A program made the position numbers and the translations under genes. 64,000 nucleotides of DNA from assembly GCA_947502355.1 (NCBI GenBank), contig CANMZP010000007.1:75775-139774 (forward strand), in the 5' to 3' direction. Each line of letters opens with the position of its first letter. Positions within the stretch are counted from its first letter, which is position 1. This document shows positions 26,102 to 35,641 of this stretch, in pieces. Under the pieces are notes generated by a model. That model was not told the DNA's origin. It saw only the letters and a program-made list of their open reading frames with translations, and did not search any database. The DNA is from an uncultured Thalassotalea sp. (GTDB lineage Bacteria > Pseudomonadota > Gammaproteobacteria > Enterobacterales > Alteromonadaceae).

Positions 26102-27505
26102 TTAAACGGTAGCAGTTGAGTTTTGCTCAGCTGTTTTAAATGATGATTGCCCATTAACTGGCGCATTTTGCGGCTCAGCAAGTTGGGTTTTGATTTGCTC
26201 AAATTTGTCGTTATTAATTTTGTATTTAAACATCAACGACCCCATTAGGGCATGGAAAACCCCAGGGATAATCGAAAGCATTAAAGCAATACCCGTTAAG
26301 GTAAAGGCGCTTTGTTCCTGATCTGGCACATAATTAAAGTAGGCAAGTAACATACCGACAATATAACCTGCGATACCCATACCGGCTTTTTGCGCAAAAG
26401 AAATACCGCCATAAGCCAGGCCTGATACTCGTTCACCGGTTTTCACCGTACCATAGTCGATGGCTTCGGAAATAATTGACCAAAAGATTGGTGCGTGTAA
26501 ATCCACCACGAATGACAAGATGAAGTACAGAATGAAGGCCAATAACACGTCACCCGGCGCGACAAAAAAGTACATGATCACACTGAGTGCGCCAACCAAC
26601 AGTTGGGTATAACGGAATAATTTGATTTTACAGTAACGCTTGGTGATCCAAGTTGAGGCAACCATCGCCAAGATAGCGGCAATAACACCAGTCGAAATAA
26701 AGGCCGAAGATAACGCAGCATCGCCACCCAAGTAATATTTAGCGTAATAAAGCGCCACCGATCCACGGATCACATAACCGATGGTACCAATGACACAGAT
26801 GGCACATAAAATCAGCCATTGGTCATTTTTCATCAGTAATTTCACTTGCGAAATGAATGGCTTTGCTTCTACCTTATGTTCAATACGCTCTTTGGTGGTG
26901 AAGAAACAGAATAAAAACAATAAGGCTGACATCACGGCCATTAAGCCCATCGCAAATTGGTAGCCGGAAGCAATATCTTCGCCACCCCAAGCATCAGCGA
27001 TGATCGGCACAAGGGTTGTTACCAATAGCGCCGCAACTTTGGCGAAAAACAAACGGTAGCCATTGGCGGACAATTTTTCTTTCGGATTGTCGGTGATCAC
27101 CCCAATTATCGAAATATAAGGAATGGTCACCACGGTAAACATAATAGTAACAAAGATATAAGTAGAGTAAGCCCACACCAGCTTGCTGTTGTAATCCCAA
27201 TCAGGGGTGCTAAAGGTTAAAAACACTGAGATAGCAAAAGGAATGGCCATAATTAAAAAATAAGGCCGGTAACGTCCCCACCGAGTGGTATATTTATCGG
27301 TGATAATCCCCATTAATGGGTCGGTAATCGCATCAATAAAGCGCACAGCTAAAAATAAAAATGCCAAGTCGGTTGGTTTTAAACCGAATACGTCGGTATA
27401 AAAAAACGTAATAATCAACATCATTGATGAGATCACTACGTTTACGGCCATGTCCCCAGAGCCATAACCGACTTTTTCTAAAACGGATAATTTGTGTCCA
27501 CTCAT
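26102..27505 (-). CDS. GPH-family sugar:cation symporter (MFS)
   Basis: This is an inner-membrane transporter of 467 residues with about 12 hydrophobic segments. GPH family signatures are clear: YGSGDMAVNVVISSMML near the start, RFIDAITDPLMGIITDKYTTRWGRYRP, and a central GERVSGLAYGGISFAQK. Homologs carry melibiose, xylosides and arabino-oligosaccharides. Coupling with a cytoplasmic GH43 suggests import of short arabinans. It is the first gene of its unit and diverges from the endo-arabinanase across a region holding a TCATACAATAGTA operator-like site. Confidence 0.93.
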   Translation of the reverse strand: MSGHKLSVLEKVGYGSGDMAVNVVISSMMLIITFFYTDVFGLKPTDLAFLFLAVRFIDAITDPLMGIITDKYTTRWGRYRPYFLIMAIPFAISVFLTFSTPDWDYNSKLVWAYSTYIFVTIMFTVVTIPYISIIGVITDNPKEKLSANGYRLFFAKVAALLVTTLVPIIADAWGGEDIASGYQFAMGLMAVMSALLFLFCFFTTKERIEHKVEAKPFISQVKLLMKNDQWLILCAICVIGTIGYVIRGSVALYYAKYYLGGDAALSSAFISTGVIAAILAMVASTWITKRYCKIKLFRYTQLLVGALSVIMYFFVAPGDVLLAFILYFILSFVVDLHAPIFWSIISEAIDYGTVKTGERVSGLAYGGISFAQKAGMGIAGYIVGMLLAYFNYVPDQEQSAFTLTGIALMLSIIPGVFHALMGSLMFKYKINNDKFEQIKTQLAEPQNAPVNGQSSFKTAEQNSTATV

Positions 27506-27604
27506 TGCAAGCCTTTTTCGTTATTTATTGTAGTTTCATTAAGGTATAAATTTTCTTTAAATTGGTTATACCTTTTTGTGATAATAATATGCTATGATTA
27601 TTCA

Positions 27605-27617
27605 TCATACAATAGTA
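27605..27617. promoter_or_regulatory. Operator-like site between GPH symporter and endo-arabinanase
   Basis: TCATACAATAGTA resembles the TAATACAATACTA motif at 19229 and 52596, with two differences. It lies in the divergent promoter region, 43 bases before the endo-arabinanase start. Confidence 0.45.
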
Positions 27618-27659
27618 CTTTTAAAAAAATTAAATTTATAATCGTTTCAGGAGTAGGTT

Positions 27660-28718
27660 TTGTCTAGATTCAGTTCGTTCAAAAAAGTCATACCATCTTA
27701 TCTATCATGTGCCTTTGTTGCTTTATTCTCAGCAGGCTGTAACGCTACAGAATACCCACAACTTGATATACATGATCCGGTCATGATCAAAGAAGGTAGC
27801 AAATATTACCTATTTAGTACCGGCCCCGGCATTACCATGTATCAATCGAATGACATGATCACCTGGGACTATGCTGATCGGGCATTTAAAACGGAACCTG
27901 ACTGGGCTCGTGATATCGCACCTGGCTTTAACGGCCACCTATGGGCACCCGATATCATTGAACACAATGGCTTGTTTTACTTGTACTATTCGGTTTCTGC
28001 CTTTGGTAAAAACACCTCGGCGATGGGGGTTACGGTCAATAAAACCTTGGATGTAAATTCGCCAGAGTACCAATGGCAAGATAAAGGCATTGTCTTACAA
28101 TCCATTCCACATCGCGATTCATTTAACGCCATTGATCCGAACATTATCTTCGATGATAACGGCACTCCATGGATGAGTTTCGGTTCATTTTGGCATGGCT
28201 TAAAAATCGTCCAACTAAGCGATGATTTACTGTCTGTCGCCAAACCAGAAAAGTGGGCAACCATCGCCAAGCTAAACCGTGATCCGTTTACCGATGAAGC
28301 CGAACCGGGCAGTGGCCAAATTGAAGCCCCCTTTATTTACAAAAAAGACGATTATTACTACTTATTTGTCTCTTATGGTTTATGTTGTCGTGCCGATGAC
28401 AGCACCTATCACTTAGCCATGGGGCGTTCAAAGTCGGTTACCGGGCCTTATCTGGATAAAAATGGCAAAGACATGGCTCAAGGTGGTGGCACCGTATTAT
28501 TAAAAGGTACCAAAGCTTGGCCTGGGCTTGGCCATAACAGCGCCTATACAATTGATGGTAAAGATTATTTGGTCTTTCACGCCTATGAGTCCGCTGACAA
28601 CGGCTTGCAAAAGTTAAAAATTGCTGAGCTAAGCTGGAGTGCTGATGGCTGGCCACAAGTTGACAGCAAAGCCCTGAATGAATACCGCAGTGCTGTTCGC
28701 ACCCCTATTCAAAAATAA
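27660..28718 (+). CDS. Endo-1,5-alpha-L-arabinanase, GH43, lipoprotein
   Basis: It cuts the arabinan backbone internally. It has a lipoprotein signal (FVALFSAGC) and a single GH43 propeller with base Asp in DIHDPVM, Asp in NAIDPNIIF and Glu in QIEAPFI. The GLCCRADDSTYHLAMGRS block is diagnostic of endo-arabinanases. Translation starts at TTG, with GGAG about seven bases before it and no better ATG nearby. It is the first gene of a plus-strand run of GH43 genes (27660-32724). Confidence 0.9.
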   Translation: MSRFSSFKKVIPSYLSCAFVALFSAGCNATEYPQLDIHDPVMIKEGSKYYLFSTGPGITMYQSNDMITWDYADRAFKTEPDWARDIAPGFNGHLWAPDIIEHNGLFYLYYSVSAFGKNTSAMGVTVNKTLDVNSPEYQWQDKGIVLQSIPHRDSFNAIDPNIIFDDNGTPWMSFGSFWHGLKIVQLSDDLLSVAKPEKWATIAKLNRDPFTDEAEPGSGQIEAPFIYKKDDYYYLFVSYGLCCRADDSTYHLAMGRSKSVTGPYLDKNGKDMAQGGGTVLLKGTKAWPGLGHNSAYTIDGKDYLVFHAYESADNGLQKLKIAELSWSADGWPQVDSKALNEYRSAVRTPIQK

Positions 28719-28727
28719 GGCCTAGTC

Positions 28728-30677
28728 ATGAAAACATTCTTAAAAACAACAAGTCGCTTATGCCTCATCGCCTCGGCAATCTCTTTAGCTGCATGTAATG
28801 ATGAAGCACAAATTCAAAGCAATGTTGATAAAGTAAAACAACAGCTGATTGACAGTGTTCAACAGACCCAAATTGCTAAGAATACTTTTGCCAACCCATT
28901 GTTTCGTAATGGTGCCGATCCCTGGATGCATTACTATGAAGGCAACTATTACTTAACCACCACTACTTGGGCATCCGAATTGGTCATGCGTAAGTCACCA
29001 ACCATCGCAGGTCTGGCTGATGCACCGGCCCACAATATTTGGACCGGTGATGATCCATCGCGTTGCTGTAATTTTTGGGCATTTGAGTTTTTCCCGTTTG
29101 AAACCCCCGAAGGTACTCGCTGGTATGTGATTTATACCGCTGGTGAAGAAGGTAATACCTACCACGCTCAGAAAAACCATATCCTTGAAAGTGAAGGTAG
29201 CGACCCTATGGGGCCATACCAATACAAAGATACACCAATGAAAGATCATTGGAATATTGATGGCAGCTACTTTAAACATAACGGCGAGCTGTACTTCTTA
29301 TGGTCAGAATGGCACGGTGAAGATCAGGTTAATTTGATCTCAAAAATGACCAACCCATGGACGTTAGAAGGCAAGCGTACGGTGATCACTCGCCCAGAAT
29401 TCGACTGGGAGATCTCAGGGTTACGCGTCAATGAAGGGCCAGAAATCATAAAACATGACGATCGCACTTTTATTGTTCACTCAGCCAGTTTCTGTAATAC
29501 CGAGGACTACAAGCTAGCTGTGGTTGAATTAACCGGTGAAGATCCACTCGAAGCCTCATCTTGGACAAAATACGATGAGCCTTTCTTTGAAAAAGGCAAT
29601 GGCGTATTTGGTCCAGGTCATCATGGCTTTTTCATTTCTCCAGATGGCAGAGAAGATTGGTTGATCTATCACGGTAATTCATCTCCTACCGATGGCTGCA
29701 GTGGCACACGCGCTGCCCGCGCTCAACCATTTACCTGGCACAGTGAAGGGGAAAAACAAGGCTTACCGAACTTTGGCAAGCCGATGGCCGACAAACAGCA
29801 ATTACCGGTTCCTAGTGGTGAGCAAGGCCCGTTACTCGCCAAGGTTCAAGGGGTTCGTTACCAGATCATCAATAAGGATAGTAACGCCTGTTTAACCACT
29901 AATGCTGAGGGTGAAGTAACAGTTGGTGACTGTGCTGCATCAGCAAGTAAATGGATAGTCGATCCGGCAAATGATGGCTTATACCGTTTTGCAAACGCCG
30001 AATTTGGCTCGTTTTTAACCGAACAACAGTGTCTAACCGGTACCAACAACCAAATCACCGCCAGTCCATGGCAATCATCAAGGTGCCAACGCTTTAGTAT
30101 TGATGCCTCACATCATGGCTGGTTCCGCTTTGCCAATGAACAATCCATCAATAATCTTCAGCTGGCCAATTGTGCTAGTAAAGTGGGCAGCCAGGTAGTG
30201 ACGGGTGAAAATCGCATCTCCAGTTGTACCGATTGGCGAATTGAGCCGGTTGACAACGTCGCCATCACAAATGCTTACTCCGGTAAGGTGATAGGTGTCG
30301 ATGAGTGCAGTCTTGAGAACAACGCCAATGTAACTCAACAAGCCTACACCGACAAAGCCTGTCAGAAGTGGCAAGCGCAAGCTACCGATAACGGCTACTA
30401 TCACTTTCAGTCATTAAATGACAGCCAGTTATGTCTGGCCATTGAAACCGGTGAGCAGGTCAAGTTACCGGGTAACTTGGTACAAGCTGCCTGTACGAAT
30501 GAAAACAGCGAATGGCGCATTGAGTTTTTACAAAATGGCACAGTACGCTTTGTTGGTCGTAAAGCAGGAGCCATGAGCGTTGTGAAAAAAGAGTTAATCA
30601 GCAATGGTGCCAATGTCTTTGAGCAAGTATGGAAAGACAGCATAGATCAACATTTTTACTTACGAGTGGCTAATTAA
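28728..30677 (+). CDS. GH43 lipoprotein with ricin-type C-terminal domains, 649 aa
   Basis: It has the same architecture as the gene at 8253-10199 and strong similarity to it throughout: a lipoprotein signal (ISLAAC), a GH43 domain with NGADPW, WNIDGSY and VNEGPEI catalytic blocks, and ricin-like beta-trefoil repeats from about residue 380. It probably removes arabinose from arabinan at the cell surface. It starts ten bases after the endo-arabinanase stop, suggesting one transcript. The pair of paralogs indicates duplication within the locus. Confidence 0.86.
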   Translation: MKTFLKTTSRLCLIASAISLAACNDEAQIQSNVDKVKQQLIDSVQQTQIAKNTFANPLFRNGADPWMHYYEGNYYLTTTTWASELVMRKSPTIAGLADAPAHNIWTGDDPSRCCNFWAFEFFPFETPEGTRWYVIYTAGEEGNTYHAQKNHILESEGSDPMGPYQYKDTPMKDHWNIDGSYFKHNGELYFLWSEWHGEDQVNLISKMTNPWTLEGKRTVITRPEFDWEISGLRVNEGPEIIKHDDRTFIVHSASFCNTEDYKLAVVELTGEDPLEASSWTKYDEPFFEKGNGVFGPGHHGFFISPDGREDWLIYHGNSSPTDGCSGTRAARAQPFTWHSEGEKQGLPNFGKPMADKQQLPVPSGEQGPLLAKVQGVRYQIINKDSNACLTTNAEGEVTVGDCAASASKWIVDPANDGLYRFANAEFGSFLTEQQCLTGTNNQITASPWQSSRCQRFSIDASHHGWFRFANEQSINNLQLANCASKVGSQVVTGENRISSCTDWRIEPVDNVAITNAYSGKVIGVDECSLENNANVTQQAYTDKACQKWQAQATDNGYYHFQSLNDSQLCLAIETGEQVKLPGNLVQAACTNENSEWRIEFLQNGTVRFVGRKAGAMSVVKKELISNGANVFEQVWKDSIDQHFYLRVAN

Positions 30678-30748
30678 CCTAGCCAAAGCAAGCATACAAC
30701 AATAATCAATTGGTCAGGGGGATTGCCCCTGATCTAACCAGGTGAATT

Positions 30749-31732
30749 ATGAAAACATTATTAAAAACCCTACTTAGCACCGGCATCGCTGCTGGTTGTT
30801 TAGCACTAAGTGCTTCAGCAAATGCGAAGAACCCAATCGTAGATACCGTCTTTACAGCTGATCCCGCCGCTATTGTCCATCAGGATACGGTGTTCTTGTA
30901 TACTGGCCATGATGAGCAAGAGCCTAGCAAGGTCGGTTTTAATTTAAATGAGTGGTTGCTGTTTTCCACGAAAGACATGGTTAACTGGCAAGCGCATGGA
31001 CCGATTTTGCGTGCCACCGATTTTAAATGGGCGCTAAATTCAGCTTGGGCCGCGCACATGGTTGAGCGAGATGGCAAATTCTATTTTTATACTTCGGTAT
31101 ATAAAGAAGGCGGTCCAAAACCAGGCTTTGCCATTGGCGTTGCGGTTGCGGATAAGCCAACTGGCCCATTTAAAGATGCGCGAGGCTCTGCCCTGCTAAC
31201 CAATGATATGACCGACCACAGCCCTAATAATTGGGATGACATCGACCCTGCTGTATTTATTGATGACAATGGTGAAGCTTATATGTTTTTTGGCAATAGC
31301 GTGCCTAAATACGTCAAGTTAAAAGACAACATGATCGAACTCGATGGTGAGATCAAAGTGCTGGATATTCCTAACTTTACCGAGGCCCTCTATGTACATA
31401 AAAAAGGAAATTATTATTACCTGACTTATGCCAGTGGTTTGCCTGAAACTATCCATTATGCCATGAGTAAAAGCATACATGGCCCATGGCAATACAAAGG
31501 GTTACTAAACGAAGTTGCCGGCAACAGTAACACCAACCATCAATCTATTATCGAATTTAAAGGTAAGGATTACTTTATTTATCACACGGGCTCAATGCAG
31601 CATAACTCACCAGTAGGCATTGGCGGTGAATTTCGCCGTAGCGTTGCCGTCGATAAACTGGAATACAACGCCGATGGCACTCTCAAGCCGGTTATCATGA
31701 CCACTAAAGGCATTACCGAGCCTGCCCAATAA
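30749..31732 (+). CDS. Secreted GH43 arabinofuranosidase (AXH-like), tandem copy 1
   Basis: It has a signal peptide (AGCLALSASANA) followed by a GH43 propeller with Asp in FTADPAAI, Asp in DDIDPAVF and Glu in FTEALYV. LYTGHDEQ and GEFRRSVAVDKLEYN resemble arabinoxylan-arabinofuranohydrolase or xylosidase-like GH43s, so it may act on arabinose side chains. It is followed 29 bases later by a highly similar gene. A GGGG/CCCC hairpin at about 30711-30733 precedes it. Confidence 0.85.
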   Translation: MKTLLKTLLSTGIAAGCLALSASANAKNPIVDTVFTADPAAIVHQDTVFLYTGHDEQEPSKVGFNLNEWLLFSTKDMVNWQAHGPILRATDFKWALNSAWAAHMVERDGKFYFYTSVYKEGGPKPGFAIGVAVADKPTGPFKDARGSALLTNDMTDHSPNNWDDIDPAVFIDDNGEAYMFFGNSVPKYVKLKDNMIELDGEIKVLDIPNFTEALYVHKKGNYYYLTYASGLPETIHYAMSKSIHGPWQYKGLLNEVAGNSNTNHQSIIEFKGKDYFIYHTGSMQHNSPVGIGGEFRRSVAVDKLEYNADGTLKPVIMTTKGITEPAQ

Positions 31733-31761
31733 GCCGAAAAAGAATACGAGGGAAACCAACC

Positions 31762-32724
31762 ATGAAAAAAATAATGCTAGGCCTATTGGCTGCGGGGCTA
31801 ACCTGCAGCCTGACAGCAAACGCAAAAAACCCTATTACCGATCAAATGTTCACAGCCGATCCGGCTGCCATAGTCCACAAGGATACGGTATTTTTATACA
31901 CTGGCCATGATGAAGATAAAGATAATACCTTCTACAACATGCATGACTGGTTATTGTTTACTTCAACCGATATGGTCAACTGGCAACATCATGGCCCTAT
32001 TTTAAAAGTTACCGATTTTAAATGGGCTGAAAAACATGCCTGGGCATCGCATATGATTGAGCGCGATGGTAAATTTTACTTTTATACATCGGTTTACCAC
32101 AAAAAAGATAAACCGGGGTTTGCCATTGGTGTTGCTGTCGCAGATAGTCCATATGGACCTTTTAAGGATGCTCGCGGTAGCGCCTTATTAACCAACGATA
32201 TGACCACTCAAACCAAGAATGACTGGGATGATATCGATCCTGCCATTTTCATTGAAGACAATGGTGATGCCTACATGTTCTTTGGCAATCTGGTGCCCAA
32301 ATATGTGAAGCTCAAAGACAATATGATTGAACTTGATGGTGAGATCAAGGTGATCGATGTGCCAAACTTTACTGAAGCGCTTTGGGTGCATAAAAAAGGC
32401 GACAATTACTATATGTCTTATGCCAGTGGTTTCCCGGAAACCATTCATTACGCAATGAGTAAGAGCATTCATGGCCCATGGGAATACAAAGGTTTGCTGA
32501 ATGAATTAGCTGGTAATAGCGAAACCAATCATCAGTCGATCATCGAGTTTAAAGGCAAAGATTACTTTATCTATCACAACAGTGCCATTCAGCATAACTC
32601 CGCCATTGGTGCTGGTGGTCGCTATCGCCGCTCGGTTGCCGTTGATAAACTGGAATACAATGATGATGGCACCATCAAGCGCATCATCATGACCTCAGAA
32701 GGCATTACTGAGCCAGCAAAATAA
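31762..32724 (+). CDS. Secreted GH43 arabinofuranosidase (AXH-like), tandem copy 2
   Basis: This is a close tandem paralog of the preceding gene. It has the same signal type (ANAKNPI), the same catalytic blocks (FTADPAAI, DDIDPAIF, FTEALWV) and the same ending (ITEPA). Differences are concentrated in surface loops, such as the segment after YTGHDE, suggesting divergence in side-chain preference after duplication. Confidence 0.85.
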   Translation: MKKIMLGLLAAGLTCSLTANAKNPITDQMFTADPAAIVHKDTVFLYTGHDEDKDNTFYNMHDWLLFTSTDMVNWQHHGPILKVTDFKWAEKHAWASHMIERDGKFYFYTSVYHKKDKPGFAIGVAVADSPYGPFKDARGSALLTNDMTTQTKNDWDDIDPAIFIEDNGDAYMFFGNLVPKYVKLKDNMIELDGEIKVIDVPNFTEALWVHKKGDNYYMSYASGFPETIHYAMSKSIHGPWEYKGLLNELAGNSETNHQSIIEFKGKDYFIYHNSAIQHNSAIGAGGRYRRSVAVDKLEYNDDGTIKRIIMTSEGITEPAK

Positions 32725-32751
32725 TCAATCGGTGCTACAACACATCTCAAA

Positions 32752-32780
32752 GAGCCTTAACACTTTTTTGCTTAAGGCTC
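32752..32780 (+). terminator. Hairpin after the tandem GH43 genes
   Basis: GAGCCTTAA and TTAAGGCTC form a nine-pair stem whose loop contains six T's. It sits between the second GH43 gene and the esterase gene. There is no T-run after it, so it may be a weak terminator or an RNA-stability element. Confidence 0.55.
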
Positions 32781-32808
32781 CCCCTCTCCTAATAATTATG
32801 AGGATCCT

Positions 32809-33705
32809 ATGCAAAAGTTACTCCTTTTCTGCCTATTGACCTTCTCAGGCTACCTGCAGGCCGCCGACTATTTATTGTTCTATCTTGGCGGTCAATCCAA
32901 TATGGAAGGCTTTGGTTACAGTGGCGAGTTGCCAGAATATTACCAAGGCACTGAGAATGATGTACTTATTTTTAACGGCAATGCCGTTGGCGATGACCAA
33001 GCTGGTGGTGGTTTTGGTCAGTGGTTGCCGCTATCTCCAGGATTTGGCACCGGTATCAAATCAACGGATAGTGCCACCACGCTCTCTAATCGCTTTGGTC
33101 CTGAACTGAGTTTTGGCAAACACATGGCCAAGCTTACTGGTAAAAAAATTGCCATTATCAAATACGCCCGGGGCGGCTCTTCAATTGCCCTTGGGGCATC
33201 TGGTTATGGCACATGGGACAGAAACTATCAAGAAAATACCGGCATTAACCAATGGGATAATTTCCAAGCAACCGTTGCCCACGCCCTGAGTGATAGGGAC
33301 ATAGATAACGATGGTATTGAAGACACCTTGCTCCCATCCGGCATTATTTGGATGCAAGGCGAAGCTGATGCATATGTAGAATTTGCTTCAAAGGTTTATG
33401 AACAAAATTTAAGGACATTGATGCAGCATATGAGCGATGTTTTTGGTGCAAAACAGTTACCGATTGTCATTGGTAGAATTGAAGACTGGGGTAACACTGA
33501 GCAAACACGCATCATGAAATACATCGATGCGGTTTGGGCTGCACAGGCCGAATTTGCAGCTGAAAACCCGCATGTTGAATACGTTAAATTTTCCGAACCA
33601 GTTGAGTTTTTAGACGATAAATGGCATTACCAGAGCAAACATTATTTGCAATTGGGCAAACTTTTTGCCGATGCAGCTTTCAAACAACTCGACCGAAAAG
33701 ATTAA
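32809..33705 (+). CDS. Secreted SASA/SGNH-type carbohydrate esterase, 298 aa
   Basis: It has a signal peptide (LLFCLLTFSGYLQA) followed by a SASA-family SGNH hydrolase fold. Nucleophile Ser is in GGQSNMEGF, the oxyanion block is IIWMQGEADAY, and the C-terminal Asp/His pair is in DDKWHYQSKHYLQLG. The family includes sialate O-acetylesterases and CE6-type acetylxylan esterases. In this locus it probably removes acetyl groups that block arabinan, xylan or pectin breakdown. GAGGATCCT precedes the ATG. Confidence 0.83.
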   Translation: MQKLLLFCLLTFSGYLQAADYLLFYLGGQSNMEGFGYSGELPEYYQGTENDVLIFNGNAVGDDQAGGGFGQWLPLSPGFGTGIKSTDSATTLSNRFGPELSFGKHMAKLTGKKIAIIKYARGGSSIALGASGYGTWDRNYQENTGINQWDNFQATVAHALSDRDIDNDGIEDTLLPSGIIWMQGEADAYVEFASKVYEQNLRTLMQHMSDVFGAKQLPIVIGRIEDWGNTEQTRIMKYIDAVWAAQAEFAAENPHVEYVKFSEPVEFLDDKWHYQSKHYLQLGKLFADAAFKQLDRKD

Positions 33706-33769
33706 ACGGCTCCAGGTTAACAGCTCCACTGCAATTTAATCATTAAAAACTGTGGGGCTGTATGCCTTG

Positions 33770-34228
33770 TTACGATAATCTTTGTTTAAGATACCTCTGA
33801 TAATCAGGAATTTCGGCCTTATACTTATGCTCAAGAAGTGTAGAGTTCAAAAGGAAGTCCGCGGTTGCAGCATTGGTTGCAATCGGGATATTCCAGACAG
33901 CGGCTAACCTCAATAAGGCCTTAACATCAGGGTCATGTGGTACCGCATTTAGGGGGTCCCAAAAAAATATCAACATATCAATATCTCCCTGACTGATCAT
34001 CGCGCCCAGTTGTTGGTCCCCTCCCATAGGACCGCTTAACAGACTTTCAACACTCAAATCGGAATGATGAGCTATCATATGTCCTGTTGTTCCAGTAGCG
34101 AATAATTGATGTGCTTTAAGTTTATCCCTATACTTGCTAACCCAAGCCAACAAATCCTGCTTACGGTGATCGTGGGCTACCAGCGCGATACTCTTCGCTT
34201 CGGCCATTTCTCTATGAGTTTTTTGCAT
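33770..34228 (-). CDS. mgsA: Methylglyoxal synthase
   Basis: It converts dihydroxyacetone phosphate to methylglyoxal and phosphate. The 152-residue frame contains [38 protein letters not shown] (catalytic Asp) and [23 protein letters not shown]. The start at 34228 fits family length and has AGGG just upstream; a longer reading to 34306 would add 26 unmatched residues. It is divergent from the secreted GH43 gene at 34371 and shares its operator region, unusual company for this enzyme. Confidence 0.93.
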   Translation of the reverse strand: MQKTHREMAEAKSIALVAHDHRKQDLLAWVSKYRDKLKAHQLFATGTTGHMIAHHSDLSVESLLSGPMGGDQQLGAMISQGDIDMLIFFWDPLNAVPHDPDVKALLRLAAVWNIPIATNAATADFLLNSTLLEHKYKAEIPDYQRYLKQRLS

Positions 34229-34305
34229 TATCCCTTTTCCTGATATTAAACGTATTGATTTAGTTTTTTTTGCTTGTTCTTCTTGTAATAATAGTGCTGA
34301 ACACA

Positions 34306-34322
34306 ATTGTATTACAATACCA
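34306..34322. promoter_or_regulatory. Palindromic operator ATTGTATTACAAT between mgsA and GH43
   Basis: ATTGTATTACAAT (34306-34318) is a perfect 13-bp palindrome with TTGTA/TACAA half-sites, as expected for FadR-type GntR proteins. It extends into GTATTACAATACCA, a close match to the 19229 and 52596 sites. It is placed to control both divergent genes. Confidence 0.6.
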
Positions 34323-34370
34323 CTTATTGTTAAAATGATTTATCAAAGATATCTACTTTTAGGGAATTGT

Positions 34371-35387
34371 ATGAAACTGAATCGATTTATACTTGCTTTG
34401 TTGGCATTACTCAGCACTATCGCAGTGGCAGAAGAATCAAAAAATACTAATCAACACTTTGATAACCCCATAGTTATACAACGCGCGGATCCTTTTTTAC
34501 ACCGCCACAACGAAACTGGTTGCTATACCTTCATTGGAACTTCTCCCAAGTTTGACAATATAAAACTCAGACAAGCTTGTGACCTCAATGATTTAAAAAT
34601 CGCTGAGGAAAAGTTAATTTGGCAAAAAAATGATAGTGGCCCACTCAGTTTAAATATTTGGGCACCAGAATTACATCGCATTGACGATGCTTGGTATATC
34701 TATTTTGCAGCTGGTGAAAAAGAGAGACCATTTTATATTCGTATGTTCGTTCTTAAAAATGAAAACCCAGATCCAATGCAGGGAGAATGGCAAAATCTTG
34801 GACAAATAAAAACGCCATGGGACAGCTTTTCCTTAGACGCTACGACTTTTGCACATAAAGGTAAGCGTTACCTTATCTGGGCCCAACAAGACAAGGACAG
34901 GAGCTACAACTCAGCACTTTGGATGGCAGAAATGGATAGTCCAAACAGCATCAAGGGTGAGGTTATTCAATTGACTAAACCAGAGCTCGATTGGGAGAAA
35001 CAAGGCTATAAAGTGAATGAGGGAGCGGCAGTATTAATTCGTAATAACAAAGTATTTATTACCTATTCTGCCAGCGCCACTGATCACCGGTATGCAATGG
35101 GCTTACTATGGGCAAAAAAGGACGCTAATTTAATGGATGCCACCAGTTGGCATAAACTAGAACAACCAGTATTCACATCCAATTCAAAGTTGAATCGATT
35201 TGGTCCGGGCCACAACAGTTTTGTTAAAGCTGCTGATGGGAAAACGGATTTGATGGTCTACCACTCTCGTGATTATCGAGAATTAAGAGGCACTCCTCTC
35301 ACAGACCCTAATCGCCATGCAAGAGTTCGAGTTGTAGATTGGGATAAGGATGGTTTCCCAATTTTTGGCGAAAATAAAAAAGATTAA
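34371..35387 (+). CDS. Secreted GH43 exo-arabinofuranosidase-like enzyme, 338 aa
   Basis: It has a signal peptide (FILALLALLSTIAVAE) and then a GH43 propeller with RADPFLHRH, FSLDATTF and VNEGAAV blocks. It is the exported counterpart of the cytoplasmic enzyme at 25137. The start at 34371 has GGGAA five bases before it and begins directly with the signal peptide. It is followed by a terminator and then by the unrelated CBASS operon. Confidence 0.88.
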   Translation: MKLNRFILALLALLSTIAVAEESKNTNQHFDNPIVIQRADPFLHRHNETGCYTFIGTSPKFDNIKLRQACDLNDLKIAEEKLIWQKNDSGPLSLNIWAPELHRIDDAWYIYFAAGEKERPFYIRMFVLKNENPDPMQGEWQNLGQIKTPWDSFSLDATTFAHKGKRYLIWAQQDKDRSYNSALWMAEMDSPNSIKGEVIQLTKPELDWEKQGYKVNEGAAVLIRNNKVFITYSASATDHRYAMGLLWAKKDANLMDATSWHKLEQPVFTSNSKLNRFGPGHNSFVKAADGKTDLMVYHSRDYRELRGTPLTDPNRHARVRVVDWDKDGFPIFGENKKD

Positions 35388-35392
35388 TCTAG

Positions 35393-35424
35393 AAGCGTTT
35401 ATTCACAGAATAAGCGCTTTTTAT
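35393..35424 (+). terminator. Terminator after secreted GH43
   Basis: AAGCGTTTATTC and GAATAAGCGCTT pair with one mismatch and continue into TTTTTATTT, directly after the GH43 stop. This marks one edge of the inserted defence operon. Confidence 0.8.
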
Positions 35425-35641
35425 TTAAGCAATGTTCAAATCCAACAGTGAAAGCTGGTAAGGAATCGCCATTATTTGCATTCGAACCAGAAAAAAATAT
35501 AGATGTCTGTATAAATAAATGAACCTAAAACTCTAGCTTTTAGCCCAATTATGAAAATTAACTTTAAAATTCAGCAATCAATAGAATGAATTATCTAAAA
35601 GTACTTGATCTAACTTTATGTTAACTGACGTCAAGTAAGAC

